Below are positions 1-8,263 of a DNA stretch of 64,000 nt, one piece after another. A program made the position numbers and the translations under genes. Location: the NCBI GenBank assembly GCA_028284385.1, contig JANQRT010000060.1, positions 186,001 through 250,000 of the forward strand. Reading direction: 5' to 3'. The notes beneath the pieces are model-generated. The model did not search any database. It was given only the letters and a program-made list of their open reading frames with translations, and was not told where the DNA came from. The DNA comes from Opitutaceae bacterium (GTDB taxonomy: Bacteria; Verrucomicrobiota; Verrucomicrobiia; Opitutales; Opitutaceae). Within the stretch, counting starts at the first letter, position 1, and every line of letters begins with the position of its first letter.

Positions 1-42
1 AATTATTTTTCGTATAGTCTTCATTATATGTCTAAGTAATAA

Positions 43-234
43 TTATATTAAGGAACAAGATGGTGATTCAAACGAAACTGATACGTTCATTGGTATTGTT
101 GATCCCACAGATGTATCAGTAAATTGATTGCCAAATTCGTAGTAAGCAATAGATGGTCCTGAAAGATCCAAGTTTATGTTCACCGCGTAGACTGAGGTGA
201 CTGAGACAAAGAGAATGATGATGATTCTTTTCAT
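43..234 (-). CDS. Short secreted protein, probably truncated
   Basis: A 63-residue reading frame begins with a clear export signal: Lys-Arg, then a hydrophobic stretch ending in VYA, a plausible signal-peptidase site. The mature part (NINLDLSGPSIAYYEFGNQ) resembles the start of an exported surface or PEP-CTERM type protein, but the frame stops after about 45 mature residues. This suggests a 3'-truncated gene whose remainder was lost or shifted left of the window. The product is not recognised. A genuinely small secreted peptide cannot be excluded. Confidence 0.4.
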   Translation of the reverse strand: MKRIIIILFVSVTSVYAVNINLDLSGPSIAYYEFGNQFTDTSVGSTIPMNVSVSFESPSCSLI

Positions 235-382
235 TTTTGTATTATTAATTTGGATACATAAGTTTAAGATTTTCGTTAGTTGGTTGGACTAACTGAAAGT
301 CAAATTGAGAAGAATTTTGTTAACGTATTTTTTACAAATAGATTGAAATTTAATCTTTTCCTCTGGGCAACAGGGTCAAATC

Positions 383-431
383 CGTACAAATGTACGTGGC
401 GAAGTCAAGCATAGACTGTTACATTTGTACG
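383..431. promoter_or_regulatory. Inverted-repeat operator of the XRE regulator
   Basis: CGTACAAATGTA at 383-394 and its exact reverse complement TACATTTGTACG at 420-431 form a perfect 12-bp inverted repeat with 25 bp between the arms. Each arm is itself nearly palindromic around GTAC...GTAC. The second arm ends immediately before the GTG start at 433, so a bound regulator would block transcription or translation of the XRE gene. Autoregulation is inferred from position. Confidence 0.6.
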
Positions 432-432
432 A

Positions 433-690
433 GTGGCAACGCTCGAACAGGCATTCGGACAAACATTGCGTGACGCTCGCTTGAAGGCTGGATTCACGCA
501 GGAGGAACTTGCTCATCAAGCTAATCTCAATACATCGGCAATCTCCTTTCTCGAACGGGGACTTCGCAAACCGACGCTACATAGCGTCTTTGCTATTTCT
601 AAAGTATTGGGTATTTCTCCAAGCAAACTGATTGCGAAAGTGGAACGCCTGGATCCCGAAATCGAGACCGTTCCCGTCTTAAAAAGATAG
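433..690 (+). CDS. XRE-family helix-turn-helix transcriptional regulator
   Basis: This is an 85-residue, almost pure HTH_3 protein. Residues 9-65 hold the Cro/C1 fold, with AGFTQEELAHQANLNTSAIS followed by FLERGLRKPTL, the usual recognition-helix region of the XRE family. It starts with GTG immediately after a 12-bp inverted repeat that is its likely operator. Such small XRE proteins control mobile-element or restriction genes. Here the next gene on the same strand is a LuxR/GAF-like sensor, and the facing minus-strand genes are element housekeeping functions. The role as element repressor is inferred from context; the fold is clear. Confidence 0.85.
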   Translation: MATLEQAFGQTLRDARLKAGFTQEELAHQANLNTSAISFLERGLRKPTLHSVFAISKVLGISPSKLIAKVERLDPEIETVPVLKR

Positions 691-898
691 GCCCTAGTTA
701 GCAATGTAAGAAAAGTGTGCAGGAGCGAACTCATTGTGTATCTATATCGCAGATACCTCTACGAAAGGTGATGATACGTTGGAATTTGTTCAGTGCCAGG
801 ACAAGAGCGAATCCGTTTCTGCTGTATTTTGCGCCAATCTGGAACTCTTTACTCAAATAAGGAATTGACCCTTTATTTGCTACGAATTGCGTTTTGGC

Positions 899-1981
899 AT
901 GCCCTCCTCCCAGCAAAGATCTCAAATCTATCTCTCCCGTCGTATAGACGCATTGCGAAAGGAACTGGAAGACATTGATAGTCCCGAAGCAAAACAGGTA
1001 GAAATCCTCAAATTGATAAATACCGTTACTGGATCGTTCTTCTCTGCCTTTAATCTTACGGATGATCTTGCGAGAGTTTATGGAGGCATTGCATATCCGC
1101 TTACCGAGCAACGAATAAGTTTTATCCAAGAATTAACTCCGACGCTCCGTTCAATTATTACTGCTGACCTAATGCAGGATCTTATGTTTGGTGGTCTTGA
1201 GCATAATCAGGCGTACCAACCTCCTCAGTCGTTGTATCTTAGTTCGCCTGTGTATCAGGAAATATACTCTCACTTCGATATGCATCATACGGCTTGGTAT
1301 CGGTATCCGCGATTTACTGATAGAAGACGAGTAATTGTAGGAATTTCTTCCAATGAAAGGGCATTTAGTAGGAAAGAATTATCTAATCTGGAGAAAATCT
1401 GTTTTGCTTTTCGAAAACAGATCACAGATATAGCCGATTCTGGTGTTAGCTACCCGACGTTTGCGTTGCAATCTGACCACACCACGATTCTCAATTCCCA
1501 TCTGAATCCTAAACATATCTCGGCTTACATGCACGCCCAGTTAAGTTTTTTCTATGGACGATTGCAAGGGAGCGATTCGGAAGGATGGCAGTTGCCAGCG
1601 GACCTTGTTAAAACCATCACCCACTACCTGAATCGTAAAGTTGAATACATTATTCCTTTAGAGGAAGGCATGTACTTTTCTTTCAATAAAAGACGTCAGG
1701 GAAGAATGTTGAGTCTTATTGTTCGTTCGATTGCCAATGAGTCTTACGAACTCGCTTGTTATGAAGACCAGAGCGAACTTGAGCGGTTAACTCGGATCCG
1801 AAAAGCGTGTGAGGATCTTCCCCGAGATAGATATTCGATTCTGTCTGCTTGCCAAGCGATTCTAGACGGGGCGAAAGGACAGGAGCAAATTTTGGAAAAG
1901 GCGTGTCTCTCAGCCTTAAAGCCTGCAACGGGAAGAAAGATTGTGAGCAAGGCTCACGGAATCCTTCAATTAGTCCCGTAA
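899..1981 (+). CDS. LuxR/GAF-like sensor protein without a recognisable HTH
   Basis: This 360-residue soluble protein has a middle section (DMHHTAWYRYPRF ... FSRKELSNLEKICFAFRKQI) that resembles the sensor half of LuxR-type regulators common in Opitutia. In those proteins an 'R.FS..D...L...RP' region precedes the HTH. The last 70 residues are helical but do not show the LTPRE...VK.H.. pattern of a functional LuxR HTH, so DNA binding is doubtful. I chose ATG at 899; a TTG twelve bases earlier is also open. It is downstream of and co-directional with the XRE gene. Its 3' end overlaps the convergent small gene at 1966-2256 by 16 bp. Function unknown. Confidence 0.55.
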   Translation: MPSSQQRSQIYLSRRIDALRKELEDIDSPEAKQVEILKLINTVTGSFFSAFNLTDDLARVYGGIAYPLTEQRISFIQELTPTLRSIITADLMQDLMFGGLEHNQAYQPPQSLYLSSPVYQEIYSHFDMHHTAWYRYPRFTDRRRVIVGISSNERAFSRKELSNLEKICFAFRKQITDIADSGVSYPTFALQSDHTTILNSHLNPKHISAYMHAQLSFFYGRLQGSDSEGWQLPADLVKTITHYLNRKVEYIIPLEEGMYFSFNKRRQGRMLSLIVRSIANESYELACYEDQSELERLTRIRKACEDLPRDRYSILSACQAILDGAKGQEQILEKACLSALKPATGRKIVSKAHGILQLVP

Positions 1982-2256
1982 GAAGATGCGGTACGGCCGA
2001 TGTGTTTTGTTTCGGGTTGCGTTAATCCGATCATAGAAAATGGGCGGCAGCTTTTGGTCATTTCCTGAGTTGGCAAGTACTCGTACCGCACTGAGAGTTG
2101 CGAGGTTGCTTCTTCCACAGAGTTTGGAAAGCCTCGCGAGCGATAGCGGATGTTGATATGAAGATGAGGTGAGGTGGAGTTCACGATAGTAGTATTGAAT
2201 CTTCCCAAGAACGAGTCTGAGAAATCGTTGTTGGCGTTCGTCGAACTCTTCAACAA
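1966..2256 (-). CDS. Hypothetical 96-residue protein downstream of the HerA-like ATPase
   Basis: A small basic, Ser/Thr-rich frame lies 8 bp after the stop of the HerA-like ATPase on the same strand, which suggests an operon. Its 3' end overlaps the end of the convergent sensor gene. No motif, TM segment or signal is visible. The operon-like spacing is the main reason to keep it; it may be spurious. Confidence 0.35.
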   Translation of the reverse strand: MLKSSTNANNDFSDSFLGRFNTTIVNSTSPHLHINIRYRSRGFPNSVEEATSQLSVRYEYLPTQEMTKSCRPFSMIGLTQPETKHIGRTASSYGTN

Positions 2257-2264
2257 TTCCAGAG

Positions 2265-3581
2265 TTAATCCATGTACGTTTCTCTATGTTGTCTCACCTC
2301 TTGATCTGTTGTCTTCCCAAGTTTGTATTGAGATTTTGGAATTTTGATGTGGTAAGGATTTCCTCGACTTTTGATTTTCGCGATTCCTTGCCCCACGCGA
2401 AGAAGATCAAAATAGCGTGATTCCTCCCGTTGCAGAAAAAACGCTTTTCGAGCCGCTTCAATATCTGCTTCATGGGTTAGGCTGAAGCATATGACTGTAT
2501 GGACGTTGCCCAGTAGCCAAATTGGGAGAAGCGATGGATGTTGCGTGATTGCAATGGCGCCTTGTCCGAATGATCGCAATTCTCGAAAGACAGATTCTAG
2601 TGGATTAGCTGTATCCAAATTCCCCTGTACAACATTATGCACTTCCTCCAGTATAAGAACGTGTCGTAGGTTATCAGATTCGCCTTGCCCGAGTCTAAAG
2701 GCGTGTATCCAACGAACCAGTATCTCCATAAAGAAGGTCCGCACGTTTTTTTGTAAACTCATATCCAACTCAAAGATCACTGTTTGATCTAACAACGTTT
2801 CAAGTTGAACTGAGTTTGTTGAATTAAACAATTTTGCGGCTCCGTATGTCAGTGATCGAAGGATTCGAAGACAGCTTTGTTGCCAAAGACCTTTACGCCC
2901 TGGATACTTAATACGTTGGATTGCGTTTTTGATTTCTTGAAACGTAATCTTGTGCAGATCGTATCCATTCGCAATTAATTGTTCAATGTTCTCTAGCAAG
3001 ACATCCGCAACGCCTTGCCCGCTTATGTGACTTCTTTCGAGAACTTCGCTCACTACACCAAACCAACTTTGAGGGTCTGTACCTTTTGGTGGAATTAACG
3101 GATTCCATTCAAACGATGAAGCGTTTCTGCCAATCGTGAAAATCTTAATTCCTTTTCTTTGTGTCAGAATATTTCGATACGATCTTTTCCAATCGACAAT
3201 CCAAGTTGGTATTTTGGCATCAATGAGATCATCTAAGATATTGAAACAAAGATTGGTTTTGCCGGATCCGGTTGTTCCTACGATGCAAATGTGTTTTCGA
3301 AAATCGCTTGGCAACAGATGAACTTTCCCGACGTCATTATTGCCAAAGCGTATGGAACCAAGGAGGATTCCGCTCTTGGTTGAAGGGGGAGGGGGGAGCA
3401 GAATCTTTTTGGAATCTACAGTTCCACCTAGATGTCGAAACCCAAGCTGACGAATGATAGTGTTCGCTTCAAATCTCTGACTTGGTGATTCCGAAGTGAT
3501 GTAATACCGCCAAAGTTGGTCTGCTTTTCTGCCGATGATTGGTTTTAGTTGGCGACAAATCGCCAGAATATCTTTATCCAA
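2265..3581 (-). CDS. HerA/FtsK-like DNA-translocating ATPase
   Basis: A 438-residue P-loop ATPase. The Walker A motif GTTGSGKT is at about residues 102-109 and is preceded by the DFRKHICIV strand typical of HerA/VirB4/TraD family proteins. The Walker B LILEEVHNVV carries the expected acidic pair and lies in the second half. ITQHP and the FSLTHEADI region match the sensor strands of the family. These enzymes form hexamers that pump DNA in conjugation, resection or element mobilisation. The frame stays open upstream, but I place the start at TTG 3581: it sits one base after the stop of the coiled-coil gene and has GGAGAAG seven bases upstream, so the two genes are translationally coupled. A paralogue lies at 36082-37830. 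Confidence 0.75.
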   Translation of the reverse strand: MDKDILAICRQLKPIIGRKADQLWRYYITSESPSQRFEANTIIRQLGFRHLGGTVDSKKILLPPPPSTKSGILLGSIRFGNNDVGKVHLLPSDFRKHICIVGTTGSGKTNLCFNILDDLIDAKIPTWIVDWKRSYRNILTQRKGIKIFTIGRNASSFEWNPLIPPKGTDPQSWFGVVSEVLERSHISGQGVADVLLENIEQLIANGYDLHKITFQEIKNAIQRIKYPGRKGLWQQSCLRILRSLTYGAAKLFNSTNSVQLETLLDQTVIFELDMSLQKNVRTFFMEILVRWIHAFRLGQGESDNLRHVLILEEVHNVVQGNLDTANPLESVFRELRSFGQGAIAITQHPSLLPIWLLGNVHTVICFSLTHEADIEAARKAFFLQREESRYFDLLRVGQGIAKIKSRGNPYHIKIPKSQYKLGKTTDQEVRQHRETYMD

Positions 3582-3582
3582 T

Positions 3583-3981
3583 CTACTTCTCCGATCTTTG
3601 ATACTTCGTATCGATTGGCGCGTTGAGTAAATTTTCTCTCGCTCTTGCCTGTTCAAGTGCTTCAAGAACTGAGATGAAATCTCGCATGACGTGTGTGAGA
3701 TCCCTCCAGCATTGAACGTTCTCCAGGTTTCGTTCCTTCTCGATCTCGAAGAGCCGTTTTTCGAGCACGGACTCAAGTTCAAAACTCCCGTTATCCTTTA
3801 TGTTTGCGAGCCTTGAAGAAACGTGAAGATCTTCCTTAACAAGAGATTCGAGCGTTTTGGCACGAATGACAAGACGTTCTAGGATTTGAGCGGTGTGAAT
3901 ATCCAACTTCAATTTTTGCATACTGCTTTTTTCGTATATCCACAGATCTGGTTTCTTGGATAAATCATCGTTCTTTTTCAT
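3583..3981 (-). CDS. Coiled-coil protein upstream of the HerA-like ATPase
   Basis: A 132-residue soluble, highly charged helical protein with heptad-like spacing of Leu/Ile (KLDIHTAQILERLVIRAKTL; FELESVLEKRLFEIEKE). No signal or TM segment. It ends one base before the TTG start of the ATPase, so it is probably its partner, perhaps a loading or oligomerisation factor. Not assignable to a known family by eye. Confidence 0.6.
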   Translation of the reverse strand: MKKNDDLSKKPDLWIYEKSSMQKLKLDIHTAQILERLVIRAKTLESLVKEDLHVSSRLANIKDNGSFELESVLEKRLFEIEKERNLENVQCWRDLTHVMRDFISVLEALEQARARENLLNAPIDTKYQRSEK

Positions 3982-4117
3982 CCCAAAGTTCTCGTATCCT
4001 TTTTCTAGTTGGTATTTTTCTAAAAATAAGAAGTTAAATTCGAATCAGTAGGCTTCCAATAATGCGCCCAGCGATAATTAACATTCTACAAGAACCGAAA
4101 CGAGCAGTGTTGAATGA

Positions 4118-4696
4118 ATGCAATCCTCCAGGGAGTTAGCAGCATTTGGTGTCCAGCAAAAAGCTGTTCTGCTTTCTCTCCAACTTCCTCGAACAGGTAA
4201 GCATATACTTCGCATTGCGCTCTTAACTGCACCTAAATTAACGTACTATGATCTTCGACACATTCTTAGAGATTTCGAAAAGAGAAAATATATTCAGTGT
4301 TTAAATACAAATGAAAAAACGGGTAGAATATATAAGTTGACCCGTTTAGGGAATCAACTTGCGATACATATTGATTCAAGTTTCAAGCAAGAACCTCTGC
4401 CGGCTGGTATCGATTGGAATATCTACGCTAGAGTATGTCGGTCAAATACACTAGAATCTGTTCTGCTTCAATTATCCGTAACTCATTTTGGAACCGAACG
4501 AAAAACACCAACTCAAATCAGAAAGCAACTTCTTGAAAAACACCCTATGAGTTTAAGTCTCACAATTAGAGCAATCACTTCTCTTGTTAAAACCGGTCTG
4601 GTTTGTTCAGCAATGAGCACGAGTAAAGATGGTCGATTGTCGTATTACACGTTAACACCCAAGGGTCGAGTCTATGTTGGTCTTCTTTCGTTATGA
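4118..4696 (+). CDS. Tandem winged-helix DNA-binding protein
   Basis: This 192-residue protein appears to have two winged-helix units of MarR/PadR type. The first is around residues 25-80 (LRHILRDFEKRKYIQCLNTN, then a wing ending GRIYKLTRLG). The second is around 125-190 (LTIRAITSLVKTGLVCSAMS, then a wing ending GRLSYYTLTPKG). The repeated 'G R . Y . L T . . G' ends make the duplication convincing. It diverges from the coiled-coil/HerA genes across about 135 bp and overlaps the convergent membrane gene by 6 bp at its 3' end. A role in controlling or binding the element's DNA is inference. Confidence 0.65.
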   Translation: MQSSRELAAFGVQQKAVLLSLQLPRTGKHILRIALLTAPKLTYYDLRHILRDFEKRKYIQCLNTNEKTGRIYKLTRLGNQLAIHIDSSFKQEPLPAGIDWNIYARVCRSNTLESVLLQLSVTHFGTERKTPTQIRKQLLEKHPMSLSLTIRAITSLVKTGLVCSAMSTSKDGRLSYYTLTPKGRVYVGLLSL

Positions 4697-5101
4697 CCTA
4701 TGCAATTCTCTTAGGATTCGATCACCTGTTATGTGTGTCATACTTAACCAACCCACACCAACACTGTAGACCATGATTAAAGCGGTTTGAGAAAAACTCA
4801 TTTCGCTAATTAGTGCAGAGAGGCTAAACGCGAAGATAAGAAATATTCCTGCTCCAATACCTGCATAGATTATTGAACTTCCGTTGCCAAAGATCTTCAT
4901 TGAGAATCCTGAACTGACTGCAAGGCTGGTTAAATTCCAAATCAAACCATAATTCCCAAACAGTACGATGGAAAAGGTTATGCCACTGACTAATATTGTG
5001 CCAATCAAACCGGTCATTACTGACCCTTGGTGCTTGATTGTGTGGATGGCCTGTTCAATTTGTTCTTTCGTGAAATATCCTTCTAATTCAGAGATGGTCA
5101 T
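4691..5101 (-). CDS. Small four-TM membrane protein
   Basis: A 136-residue protein. After a soluble N-terminus (ISELEGYFTKEQIEQAIHTI) come about four hydrophobic helices, near residues 28-48, 52-68, 75-97 and 104-122. It lies 42 bp downstream of the RHH-like gene on the same strand and may belong to the recombinase/SSB operon. No family recognised. Confidence 0.55.
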   Translation of the reverse strand: MTISELEGYFTKEQIEQAIHTIKHQGSVMTGLIGTILVSGITFSIVLFGNYGLIWNLTSLAVSSGFSMKIFGNGSSIIYAGIGAGIFLIFAFSLSALISEMSFSQTALIMVYSVGVGWLSMTHITGDRILRELHRS

Positions 5102-5143
5102 ACATTCCTGAAACTGAAATTTCTTTAAACCGATTCTGTCCGA

Positions 5144-5626
5144 TTAGTAGGGTTGTCGATCTTCTCCAACGAGATTCCCGTTTACCGAATAGCTTATCAA
5201 GGCAGTTGAAGCTGCTCTGTTCAAATTCATGGCAAGTGTTTTATACAGCCATGTTTGTTGAAATGGATCTCTTTGTTTCGAATACGATTGAAACTCATTG
5301 AGTTTGGCTCCAAGCAACGCCCGTTTCGTTCCGAGCAACGCATTGTCGTACCACTTGGTAATGTCCTCTGCATTTTCAAATGGAGTAAGCGTGTTATCGC
5401 GTGGCTCGTTATGCATTTCTTGATTTACAATGGTTTCAAGCCCCAAACTTTTCAGACTGTGTTTGAACGTCTCAGGTAACGCGTTCTCAACCTTGTCTGA
5501 TAGATTATCGCTTGCAAATCCTTGAAGGATGTACCGATTCACTGTTTGGGTCATCGGGGTGCCGATTTCTTTGCTGTGAATGTAGAGTGCCGGTATGACT
5601 TCTTTTCGAATCTTTGGGGAGTACAC
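5144..5626 (-). CDS. Hypothetical protein with a ribbon-helix-helix/MobC-like N-terminus
   Basis: 160 residues. The first 35 (IRKEVIPALYIHSKEIGTPM then TQTVNRYILQGF) have the look of a ribbon-helix-helix DNA-binding segment or relaxosome accessory protein: a strand-like start followed by 'GTPM T..VN..I'. The rest is helical, with no recognisable domain. It starts 5 bp after the ssb stop, so it is co-transcribed with ssb. A DNA-processing role in element transfer or replication is inferred. Confidence 0.5.
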   Translation of the reverse strand: MYSPKIRKEVIPALYIHSKEIGTPMTQTVNRYILQGFASDNLSDKVENALPETFKHSLKSLGLETIVNQEMHNEPRDNTLTPFENAEDITKWYDNALLGTKRALLGAKLNEFQSYSKQRDPFQQTWLYKTLAMNLNRAASTALISYSVNGNLVGEDRQPY

Positions 5627-5631
5627 TTTGT

Positions 5632-5946
5632 TTACCCCGTTCGCACCATGATACTTTCTGGGTTGAGCACTACTTCTGTTGCGTAGATTTTCTTGCCCTC
5701 TTTGTCCTCGTAGCTTGATCGATGAACTCGTCCTACGCCTTTACAATATTTGACCTCTTCGCTTGAGAGAAATTGTTTTAACGAATCGCTTGGATTAAAT
5801 ACTGTGCAAGGGACTGATGCGTATCCTTCTTTGCGTTCCGTTGTTCCATACAAATACCTTGTGGAAATGGTGAATTTCATCGCTTTACCATCCCCAATGA
5901 GAACAGGTCTTTGTTGAATCTTCCCACTGACGATACAGATGTTCAT
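5632..5946 (-). CDS. ssb: Single-stranded DNA-binding protein (SSB-like OB fold)
   Basis: A 104-residue protein that reads as one OB fold: the first strand is MNICIVSGKIQQRPVLIGDG, then KAMKFTISTRY, a 'CTVFNPSDSLKQFL' segment equivalent to the SSB 'V.FG..AE....L' helix, and GVGRVHRSSYEDKEGKKIYA. It is shorter than cellular SSB and lacks the acidic C-terminal tail, as in many plasmid- or phage-encoded forms. ATG 5946 is chosen because AAGGAGG lies just upstream and the ATG overlaps the stop of a 40-residue gene (ATGA). It probably protects single-stranded DNA during transfer or replication of the element. Confidence 0.8.
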   Translation of the reverse strand: MNICIVSGKIQQRPVLIGDGKAMKFTISTRYLYGTTERKEGYASVPCTVFNPSDSLKQFLSSEEVKYCKGVGRVHRSSYEDKEGKKIYATEVVLNPESIMVRTG

Positions 5947-6065
5947 TCTTTTGCCTCCTTCTGCATTTGATTCAATGTTTCGACGATGTGATCCAGCTTC
6001 TTTTGTATATCCCACAGTTCTTGCTTTATACTGTGTAACCCGATTATGCCTGTGTTGTCTGTCAT
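5943..6065 (-). CDS. 40-residue coiled-coil micro-protein coupled to ssb
   Basis: A short frame from ATG at 6065 encodes an amphipathic helix (SIKQELWDIQKKLDHIVETL is the core) with hydrophobic residues at heptad spacing. Its TGA overlaps the ssb ATG by four bases, and the ssb Shine-Dalgarno lies inside its last codons. This is the pattern of translational coupling. The amphipathic sequence and overlap support a real gene; function unknown. Confidence 0.5.
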   Translation of the reverse strand: MTDNTGIIGLHSIKQELWDIQKKLDHIVETLNQMQKEAKE

Positions 6066-6181
6066 ATAAAAGATGATACATTACTTCCCAATATGGTTTG
6101 ATAAGTAATTGTGGGGTGGTGACAGATGTTCACTACTATTCGTTAGTAATTTGTATAGATCTATTCGGTATATATTGAATT

Positions 6182-6286
6182 ATGAAAGACGTGGATGCAT
6201 TTATTCGAGAGTATTGGAATTTGCTTAGTGATGAAACGAAAAAAATGTTAGAAGAAAGTGGGTTTCAACCTCCATCAAGGGATTGA
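6182..6286 (+). CDS. Possible 34-residue micro-protein
   Basis: ATG at 6182 opens a frame rich in charged helix formers (KDVDAFIREYWNLLSDETKK) that ends with TGA inside the 3' end of the convergent recombinase gene (12-bp overlap). No strong Shine-Dalgarno is visible. The composition is protein-like, but short length makes this uncertain. Confidence 0.35.
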   Translation: MKDVDAFIREYWNLLSDETKKMLEESGFQPPSRD

Positions 6287-7507
6287 GAGTTTTTCTTTGA
6301 TTTCTCTTGTGGCAACAACTTTGTTGTGTTCTTGGAGTTTTTGAAGTGATTTAGTCATTGTTGCGATTTGGTTCTCCAGTTGGATGAGTTTATGTTCTCT
6401 TTGCTCAAGTTCTTTGAATCTTCCAGTTGCTATCTCTGCTCGCTTCTCGATAGACAATGGCGACTGACAACGGAAACAAACAACCGCTTTTAATTCGTTT
6501 GTGTATTGGCAAGTTGGGCATATCTGATTTTTTGGTTTTTCGCTTTCGGCAACCGATTCACCGTAATGAGACTTAAACCTGTTAATTACGTCGGTTGTTG
6601 TTAGTCTTCCATAGACTTCAGTGAAATATTTGACGGAGTGTCCATGTCTTGCAGCTGCAAGATCAACGGGAAGGTTGTCCAGTTTATCGAGAACGCATGA
6701 CGAATGCCTGAAGTTGTAGAAATCGAGTGGTTTCGTAAGATTGCTTCTTTCTCCGAGTTTATTGATACGTTTGCAAATTGCTGCGTATGCGTATCGAGAG
6801 ACTCCGTTAGAACCTTTTGAGGATTTTGAATCGTATTCACGAATCCAAAGAGGATCGTTTGGCTTCTTAGTTGGGTGCGAGTGGTACCATCTCAAGAAGT
6901 AGCTTGTTGCCCTATAGATGATAACCGTTCTTATGCCTGTTTTTCCGCGGTTTACTTGAAAAGCAACAATACCGTCGGTTATGGATACATCTCCATAATT
7001 CAAATCCACAAACTCAGAAGGTCTAAAACCTGCATCTAATTGGGTGAGGATGATTGCATCAAACTGGATACTTTTGTTGTACTTGCAAAGTTCAAGACCA
7101 TTGTTCCAAGTCAACATATCGTTTGGGTTAAGCTTCCGTTTTGCTTTAGACCATTTGATCCCTTGCAAGTCTTTAAACCCAACGGGAACTTCACCGTCGT
7201 TTACCCATGTGATGAATCTGAGTACTACACTTAAAATTGTCGCGTATGAAGCAGGTGAATACTTGAGCCGAAGTGGTTGAAAGATTTTGTTTGTTTGGTC
7301 ACGGTCTGTAAGCAACTCTCTAACATCGTTTGTTGCTTTTAGAAGAAAAAGAATCCTCTCAAGGAAAATGGACATTCTTGCAGGGGATACATCGTACCCT
7401 GCGAGAAATCGTTGTGTGAGTTGCTTATTCTTTTCTGAAATTTGTGTTGATTCGAAAAGTGTTTTTTCAAGGCGTTTGGCTTTCTGATCATAGTCTATTA
7501 TTGGCAT
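6275..7507 (-). CDS. Tyrosine recombinase with C-terminal zinc ribbon and coiled coil
   Basis: 410 residues. An N-terminal SAM-like core-binding domain is followed by the catalytic domain: box I arginine in LDAGFRPSEFVDL, the beta-hairpin lysine in VNRGKTGIR, box II FYNFRHSS, then RHGHSVKYFTEVYGR with the histidine and the nucleophilic tyrosine. In box II the usual His of HxxR is Tyr (YNFR). After it come a zinc ribbon (CPTC ... CFRC, about residues 330-350) and a terminal coiled coil. That C-terminus is unusual for a bacterial phage-type integrase and recalls archaeal recombinases. It heads the minus-strand set with the 40-residue gene and ssb. Whether it excises its own element or resolves multimers is unknown. 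Confidence 0.8.
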   Translation of the reverse strand: MPIIDYDQKAKRLEKTLFESTQISEKNKQLTQRFLAGYDVSPARMSIFLERILFLLKATNDVRELLTDRDQTNKIFQPLRLKYSPASYATILSVVLRFITWVNDGEVPVGFKDLQGIKWSKAKRKLNPNDMLTWNNGLELCKYNKSIQFDAIILTQLDAGFRPSEFVDLNYGDVSITDGIVAFQVNRGKTGIRTVIIYRATSYFLRWYHSHPTKKPNDPLWIREYDSKSSKGSNGVSRYAYAAICKRINKLGERSNLTKPLDFYNFRHSSCVLDKLDNLPVDLAAARHGHSVKYFTEVYGRLTTTDVINRFKSHYGESVAESEKPKNQICPTCQYTNELKAVVCFRCQSPLSIEKRAEIATGRFKELEQREHKLIQLENQIATMTKSLQKLQEHNKVVATREIKEKLSIP

Positions 7508-8263
7508 GTGAGTACCTCAAAGTTACCACACTTAAAATGGTAGCTTAAGATCGCTAGGATGTCTCAATGAGGCAACAGATTCACACCGCAGGCTCAACGC
7601 CACGACCCAACGCTAGAGTTTTGGTGCGAATCATTGTTCTCTGACATATGTTCGCAATCTACCAATAATTAGGTTTTTGAACTTAATAAATGTATCGAAA
7701 ATAGCGGTACAAAGTAGGTTCTAATACACACGATAGTGTGTGTCGAAATATGAAAGAAGGGGATTTTTAATCTGAGTTTCTTAACCGAATGAAACACGAG
7801 CATAAATCGAACGAAAGCCGACTTTAAAAGGAACTTTTTGTTTCCTTAGAAATATTTAACTAGTTGAAAGTAAAACTCTTAAGGATTGAACAAAAGTCTA
7901 AATTCTTGGGAATTATTACTCAATTGCAGTTGGTTGACTGTGCATTTCAGTTGCGACAGCACTCAGCATATTGCTCGGTCGGTCTGGTTTCAAAATGTAT
8001 CTGTAAGTGATTAAATTTGTTGTTTACCGAAATTATACTTGCTTTCAAGTGAATTGATGGCATGGATTTCCCTTAAATCCATCTCCCAATGTCCCTCCAC
8101 TCTTCTGATGTCCCGAAGGGATGTCCTATCGGCTTTCGTTTTGGTAAAAATTTAAGGCCCTACTCCCAATCACAAGCTATTGATCATTCCAATGGTTTAA
8201 TTTTCCGGACTTCGAAAAGTTTGAAACTTCACTTATCGGTCTCAAAATAAAGTCAAAGATACG
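7508..8263. other. Long AT-rich intergenic stretch between the left backbone and the patatin/GTPase module
   Basis: I see no convincing gene. A small perfect hairpin, ACACAC/GTGTGT around GATA, lies at 7726-7741 without a T-run, so it is more like an operator than a terminator. CCCGAAGGGA near 8112 is a weak inverted repeat. The promoter for the gene at 8264 must be in the last part; no strong sigma-70 match was found. The upstream end carries the promoter of the recombinase gene. Confidence 0.4.

Noticed and set aside
3582..3782. N-terminal extension of the HerA-like ATPase frame
   Set aside because: It overlaps the coiled-coil gene fully in another frame; the TTG at 3581 with a good Shine-Dalgarno right after that gene's stop is more consistent.
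7726..7741. Terminator after the recombinase region
   Set aside because: The hairpin is short and has no T-run, and no gene ends just before it.
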